Position numbers and translations under genes: made by a program
Shown here: positions 28,908 through 32,311 of the stretch, piece after piece
Layout of the letters: each line of letters opens with the position of its first letter
Numbering within the stretch: position 1 is the first letter of the stretch
DNA from: a virus
Strand: one strand, 5' to 3'
DNA length: 32,311 bases
IMG/VR virus record: IMGVR_UViG_3300025030_000313
Span: 1-32,311 of that record
Notes under the pieces: model-generated
The model's input: the letters and a program-made list of their open reading frames with translations, nothing else
Database searches by the model: none
What the model was told of the DNA's origin: nothing

Positions 28908-31216
28908 AACGAATCATCGCCCTACTATTTTGCATCATTTTTGCCACGCAGGCCCAGGCCTACAACGTCGTCAAGAACAACGCCTTATACTTTCCAAATC
29001 CGAGCAAAAGCGGGGCTCTTGGCTCTGGCACCATGTATGTCGGCAACCCAGACACGGACCCGACAGTGGTAGCCAACCGGAAAACGATCTATGTCAAGGA
29101 CGAAACCGGAACGGTGACGGCAGTATCTCAGCCCCTTACTTTGGGAGCTGGGGGGGTCCCCCTTTACAACGGCGACCCGGTAACGGTTTTGACCGATGGG
29201 GATTATTCACTGATGATTTTGAACTCCCTGGGGGCGCAGGTCTATTATGTGCCGTCTGATCTTAGCGGCCCTGGGGAAGTCCTCAACGTTAAAACTATTG
29301 CCGACCTGCGAGGGCATACGCCACTAAGTGGACAGGTTGCCCAGGTCCAAGGGTATTACACGTTTGGCGACAACAACGGCGGTCCATTGCGGACCGGGGT
29401 TACAGGCGCGGCACCAGGCACTTATGTGGACAATGGCGGATCAATCATCGTGCCTACTGGCGGAGATGGGTCCGAGGCGTGGGTCTGGGATTACAAGGGG
29501 CCGGTCAACGTCAAGTGGTATGGGGTCAAAAGCGATGGCGTTACCGATGCCTACGCCACCCTGGTCGCCATGGAGGTGCTGCACCGCAATATCTATTTCC
29601 CGGCCGGCGCGTACCGCCTCGAAACCTTGTGGACCACCAGCGCCGCCGAGGCATATTCTGTAACTATCGAAGGCGACGGGCCAGTTGCCACAACGATTTT
29701 CACCTATGGAAACTCAGGCATCAAGCTCCAGTCGGCCGGATCGGTTGTCAAAAACCTGTCCGTGGTGGATGCGAAATCCTACGCAGTTTTGCCCACGGCG
29801 CATCCTACGGCAGCCGTACCGGTATCTGGCTCTATTACCGCGAGTACGGTGGGGATATCGGCCGCTGGCAACTTCGAGAAATTTGAGAATGTGTTCGTCT
29901 ACGGCTTCGACATCGGGGCAGAGCACGCGGACAACTCGAAATACTACAGCACGTTCGACCGTATTAGGTCTATGTTCAACAACATCGATTTTAGAGGGTC
30001 TGATAACTTTTCGCGTAGTTACAATTGCTGGTACTCAAACGCCTTCCAGAAAAATGTCGATATCACTGCTGGGAGTCATACCTTCTACTCATGTAATACC
30101 GAGACCAATACCCTGTTTGATGGGGACTTGGCCAACTACCCCAACGGGGGCGTATTTGTCGCGGCCACTGCCGGCGAGGTCACATTTAATGACCACTATA
30201 CCGAGGATGTAAACTGGTATATCCTTGGCTCAAAGTTTAAGTATTTGAACCCCCACCAGACAACGGTGATGGTGGGGGCTGCGCCATTTTACGCGGAAAC
30301 TCATTTCGGCCAGCAATCCGCCAACCTGGTAATGCCTCCCCATAAGTCTTATTGGACAAGGGGGTCTGGGGTGACATCTGTGCAGACGGAAAAATCACGA
30401 CTCGACGGTCGGCGTTATACTACCGTGACGGTCGGGGGAGCGGGCGGGACCTCGAAGACGTTCGCATCTCCCTTTGACGGTCGAATCAGGGGTTGGAATC
30501 CTGAACATGACGCGAACAACTCATATCAGACTTACGTGAGCTGCTGGATAAAATTCACCTCTGCCGGATGGGATGATGCAAATTTTTATATGATCCCGCA
30601 GGCGCAAGAGTACGACGGGGGCCTGTTCTTCACCGAGACGGCGGGCAGAACAAACTTGCCGATCGATACGACCAACACGAGCACCTGGCAGCATGTTTCT
30701 TTTCTCGCTCCTGTACGATATACCTTTACCTCCAACCCTGCCGAAAACCTCCAATCGATCCGGCTGTATATGAACTTGGGGGACACGGCCGCTGATTGGT
30801 CGGCAAGTCCTAGGGAGATATTGATCTCTGAGCCTGAAATCAGGGTCTATACCTCTGGTGGTGGCGAACTGATGGAACCAAACGATGCTTCAGAATGGCG
30901 GATGAACATTGCCGACGATGCGGCAATCTCATTTTTCCCATATCAGGAACAAGGGTTAATGTCCTTGGTCGTGGATGGAGCGCCGACCAACAGCGGCCTG
31001 TTCTACTATCGGGTGGCGGCGGCCGGGGCCAACGTCACGCTGTATAGTGCCACCTCGAACCTCAACGCGACCACCGGCGTCCTCGCTGGCACAACCGGGA
31101 CCGACGCCAAGGTTACGGTCAGCGCCCACACCAACGGCGCCATCTACGTGGAAAACCGGTCTGGTGGGCTCAAGGCCTTCTTGCTCAAGGAAGTAACCGG
31201 CATGTTGCCAAATTAG
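28904..31216 (+). CDS. Tailspike with P22-type head-binding domain and an N-terminal signal peptide
   Basis: This 770-residue protein (P22 gp9 is 667) begins with MKRIIALLFCIIFATQAQA, which reads as a Sec signal peptide cleaved before YNVV. The next roughly 110 residues match the P22 tailspike head-binding domain: FPNPSKSGALGSGTMYVGNPDTDP, NRKTIYVKDETG, QPLTLGAGGVPLYNGDPVTVL, DYSLMILNSLG and VYYVPS. A right-handed beta-helix follows (VNVKWYGVKSDGVTDAY, FPAGAYRL, TIEGDG and VKNLSVVDAK), then a beta-rich C-terminus. Tailspikes bind and cut surface polysaccharide. Phage tailspikes normally stay in the cytoplasm until lysis, so an export signal is odd. ATG 28904 overlaps the upstream stop. Mature cysteines number three. 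Confidence 0.88.
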   Translation: MKRIIALLFCIIFATQAQAYNVVKNNALYFPNPSKSGALGSGTMYVGNPDTDPTVVANRKTIYVKDETGTVTAVSQPLTLGAGGVPLYNGDPVTVLTDGDYSLMILNSLGAQVYYVPSDLSGPGEVLNVKTIADLRGHTPLSGQVAQVQGYYTFGDNNGGPLRTGVTGAAPGTYVDNGGSIIVPTGGDGSEAWVWDYKGPVNVKWYGVKSDGVTDAYATLVAMEVLHRNIYFPAGAYRLETLWTTSAAEAYSVTIEGDGPVATTIFTYGNSGIKLQSAGSVVKNLSVVDAKSYAVLPTAHPTAAVPVSGSITASTVGISAAGNFEKFENVFVYGFDIGAEHADNSKYYSTFDRIRSMFNNIDFRGSDNFSRSYNCWYSNAFQKNVDITAGSHTFYSCNTETNTLFDGDLANYPNGGVFVAATAGEVTFNDHYTEDVNWYILGSKFKYLNPHQTTVMVGAAPFYAETHFGQQSANLVMPPHKSYWTRGSGVTSVQTEKSRLDGRRYTTVTVGGAGGTSKTFASPFDGRIRGWNPEHDANNSYQTYVSCWIKFTSAGWDDANFYMIPQAQEYDGGLFFTETAGRTNLPIDTTNTSTWQHVSFLAPVRYTFTSNPAENLQSIRLYMNLGDTAADWSASPREILISEPEIRVYTSGGGELMEPNDASEWRMNIADDAAISFFPYQEQGLMSLVVDGAPTNSGLFYYRVAAAGANVTLYSATSNLNATTGVLAGTTGTDAKVTVSAHTNGAIYVENRSGGLKAFLLKEVTGMLPN

Positions 31217-31244
31217 CCCCGGCCTGAACCGGAAAGGAACTTTT

Positions 31245-31541
31245 ATGGCACCTTACACCCTCACCGGCGCTCAAGACTGGCCCATGCTGGTCGGAATGCT
31301 CAAAACTATGTCCTGGATTTTTGGAGCCCTGCTTGCAACCATTATGGCCCTGATCGTGGCACAATGGACCGACCTAAGGCGGCAATACTCCACACACAAG
31401 TCGGAAGAAGATGACAACTGTTCAGGGTGCCATGAGACGATAAACCGCGAACTTGATGCCGTGTGGGATACTTTAGAGTCCTGCTGTCCAAGAGGATCAG
31501 CGAGGCCGGTACGGTGCAGACGGAAAGCGGACAAGACATAG
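31245..31541 (+). CDS. Single-membrane-span protein in the lysis block (holin candidate)
   Basis: This 98-residue protein has one hydrophobic stretch (about residues 18-40, MLKTMSWIFGALLATIMALIV) then a charged, cysteine-rich tail (NCSGCHETINRELDAV, ESCCPR). Position before the endolysin suggests a holin or other lysis membrane protein. The last 22 residues are Arg/Cys-rich and unlike the rest, while the overlapping frame (31463-31642) looks more protein-like there, so a frameshift or an overlapping gene is possible. CSGCH fits the CXXCH heme pattern but probably by chance. AAGGAA precedes ATG 31245 with good spacing. Confidence 0.6.
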   Translation: MAPYTLTGAQDWPMLVGMLKTMSWIFGALLATIMALIVAQWTDLRRQYSTHKSEEDDNCSGCHETINRELDAVWDTLESCCPRGSARPVRCRRKADKT

Positions 31542-31642
31542 AATACAAGTGCTCGACTTGCGTGAGGGCTAAGGGGTGCTGGATGACCGGGGCTCTTTAC
31601 CGGTGGTGCCTTGGCCACTACTATTTGGAGAAGAAGAAATGA
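31463..31642 (+). CDS. Overlapping small cysteine-rich ORF in the lysis block
   Basis: The frame from GTG 31463 to TGA 31640-31642 gives 59 residues and overlaps the last 79 bases of the 98-residue gene in another frame. It contains LLSKRISEAGTVQTESGQD, then CSTCVRAKGCW and WCLGHYYLEKKK, and has more normal composition than the tail of the other frame. Its stop overlaps the SleB-type start. It may be a separate gene with an internal start, or the true continuation of the 98-residue protein if the assembly has an indel or if ribosomes shift to -1 near 31470. No ribosome binding site is seen. Confidence 0.4.
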   Translation: MGYFRVLLSKRISEAGTVQTESGQDIEYKCSTCVRAKGCWMTGALYRWCLGHYYLEKKK

Positions 31643-32022
31643 ACGATGATCTGTTGTGGCTGGTGGTCAATGCATACCACGAGTCACAGGGGGAAACCAG
31701 GGAAGGGCGGATAGCCGTATGCCATGTCGTGCTGAATCGATGCCGGCAAACTGGCAAAAGCGCCAAGGAGGTCATTTTAAAGCCTAAGCAGTTCTCGTGG
31801 GCCAACGGAGGGGCAAGGCCTGCAATAAAGGATTATGACGCCCTGGAGGCCTGTTTTGGTGCCGCGCAAGAGTGCTTGTTGCAAAGGGCGGCGGGGGATG
31901 ACTTCGGCGGGGCAAATCACTACTTTGCGACGTCAGGACCTAACAAAATCACACCCCCGTCTTGGTCTAAGAAAATGGAAGTGGTCGCCACGATTGGCCA
32001 CCATACTTTTTACAAGGGGTGA
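31639..32022 (+). CDS. SleB/CwlJ-type cell wall hydrolase (phage endolysin)
   Basis: The 127 residues match the Hydrolase_2 (SleB) family: LVVNAYHESQGETREGRIAVCHVVLNR, then KQFSWAN and ANHYFA. The Glu in AYHESQGE corresponds to the catalytic acid. These enzymes cut peptidoglycan glycan strands. There is no signal peptide, so export would depend on a holin, supporting a membrane protein upstream. ATG 31639 is chosen over the frame start 31576: GGAG is eight bases upstream and it overlaps the small ORF's stop. It is followed eight bases later by a DUF1353 gene. Confidence 0.88.
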   Translation: MNDDLLWLVVNAYHESQGETREGRIAVCHVVLNRCRQTGKSAKEVILKPKQFSWANGGARPAIKDYDALEACFGAAQECLLQRAAGDDFGGANHYFATSGPNKITPPSWSKKMEVVATIGHHTFYKG

Positions 32023-32029
32023 CCCAAGG

Positions 32030-32311
32030 ATGGAACGAATATTCTACCAAAAAGGGTACAAGTACCTACTGACCAGGAGATACACGGTAAAACTCGGCTT
32101 TAAGTCGCCCTATCCGTTCTCGACAAGGTGGTTCTCTTTTGCCTCAGACGGGACACTGACCATCAACAGCGGGTATGCTTGGGATGGACCAAGCGGCCCT
32201 TGCCCTGATTTCCGGTGGCTGATGCGCCCGTCCTTGGTTCATGACACGTTGTACCAGGCAATCAGGATGGGACTACTGCCGCCGTCGTTTCGCCGGCTTG
32301 CCGATGCAAAA
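32030..32311 (+). CDS. DUF1353 family protein (partial, 3' end outside window)
   Basis: This 94-residue open fragment matches DUF1353: SGYAWDGPSGP, then PSLVHDTLYQAIRMG with the conserved HD pair. The family occurs widely in phages beside lysis or tail genes, and its role is unknown. ATG 32030 starts eight bases after the endolysin stop; CAAGG immediately precedes it, which is closer than ideal. The sequence runs off the window at 32311 without a stop. Confidence 0.88.
   Translation, partial: MERIFYQKGYKYLLTRRYTVKLGFKSPYPFSTRWFSFASDGTLTINSGYAWDGPSGPCPDFRWLMRPSLVHDTLYQAIRMGLLPPSFRRLADAK

Noticed and set aside
29479-30212. Overlapping plus-strand ORFs inside the tailspike gene
   Set aside because: They are off-frame reads, rich in Arg/Ser/Pro, within a gene whose own frame has clear tailspike motifs.
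31425-31445. CSGCH as a cytochrome c heme site
   Set aside because: A single CXXCH in a short phage membrane protein with no other cytochrome features is probably chance.
1-32311. tRNA genes, CRISPR arrays, insertion sequences or a retron
   Set aside because: No cloverleaf, spacer array, transposase or reverse transcriptase was seen on either strand.

Overview
The window is a podovirus-type phage or prophage genome segment whose late genes follow the order of Salmonella phage P22. At its left end lies an array of integron-style gene cassettes. Several things point to a Gram-negative, probably proteobacterial or Desulfobacterota host: attC sites, Sec signal peptides with AxA cleavage sites, P22-type neck, ejection and tailspike genes, and a SleB-type endolysin. 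No gene here identifies the host. Function calls are by eye from motifs, length and gene order; no search was run.

Left end (1-2292): five attC-like recombination sites separate small single-gene cassettes, all on the plus strand. For the four complete cassettes, the 7-base inverse core at the right end is complementary, with at most one mismatch, to the core at its left end. This is the signature of cassettes inserted as circles. Payloads are a proteasome-like Ntn hydrolase with Thr1/Asp17/Lys33, two phage-type proteins of unknown function and a nucleoside 2-deoxyribosyltransferase-like protein. No integrase is visible.

Early region (2293-6460): a 22-bp perfect inverted repeat enclosing two hairpins; a short replisome-organiser-like gene ended by six perfect 11-bp tandem repeats (possible origin iterons); a strongly folded 160-base segment upstream of a NUMOD4/HNH homing endonuclease; an SF2 helicase; a zinc-finger/Toprim primase; and a truncated PAPS-reductase-like remnant.

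Switch region (6455-7600): an attC-like half-site facing left, followed on the minus strand by a ribbon-helix-helix protein and a very acidic protein. A promoter-like sequence and an intrinsic terminator then stand just before the late genes.

Late operon (7603-32311, all plus): TerS and TerL; then an unusual block of four genes whose products all start with Sec signal peptides, including a pectate-lyase-like protein; then portal, scaffold, P22-type coat, decoration and fibre-like proteins; gp4-like and gp10-like neck proteins; needle/fibre-position proteins; a radical SAM enzyme; three ejection-protein candidates (gp7, gp20 and gp16 positions); a P22-type tailspike that also has a signal peptide; and a lysis block (single-TM protein, overlapping Cys-rich ORF, SleB-type hydrolase, DUF1353). 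Most junctions from 19427 to 28907 are 1-4 base stop/start overlaps, so this part is probably translated as a coupled operon.

Most unusual: the attC cassette array joined to a phage genome, the exported-protein block plus signal-peptide tailspike, the radical SAM gene inside the tail/ejection module, and the folded element and iterons in the replication region.
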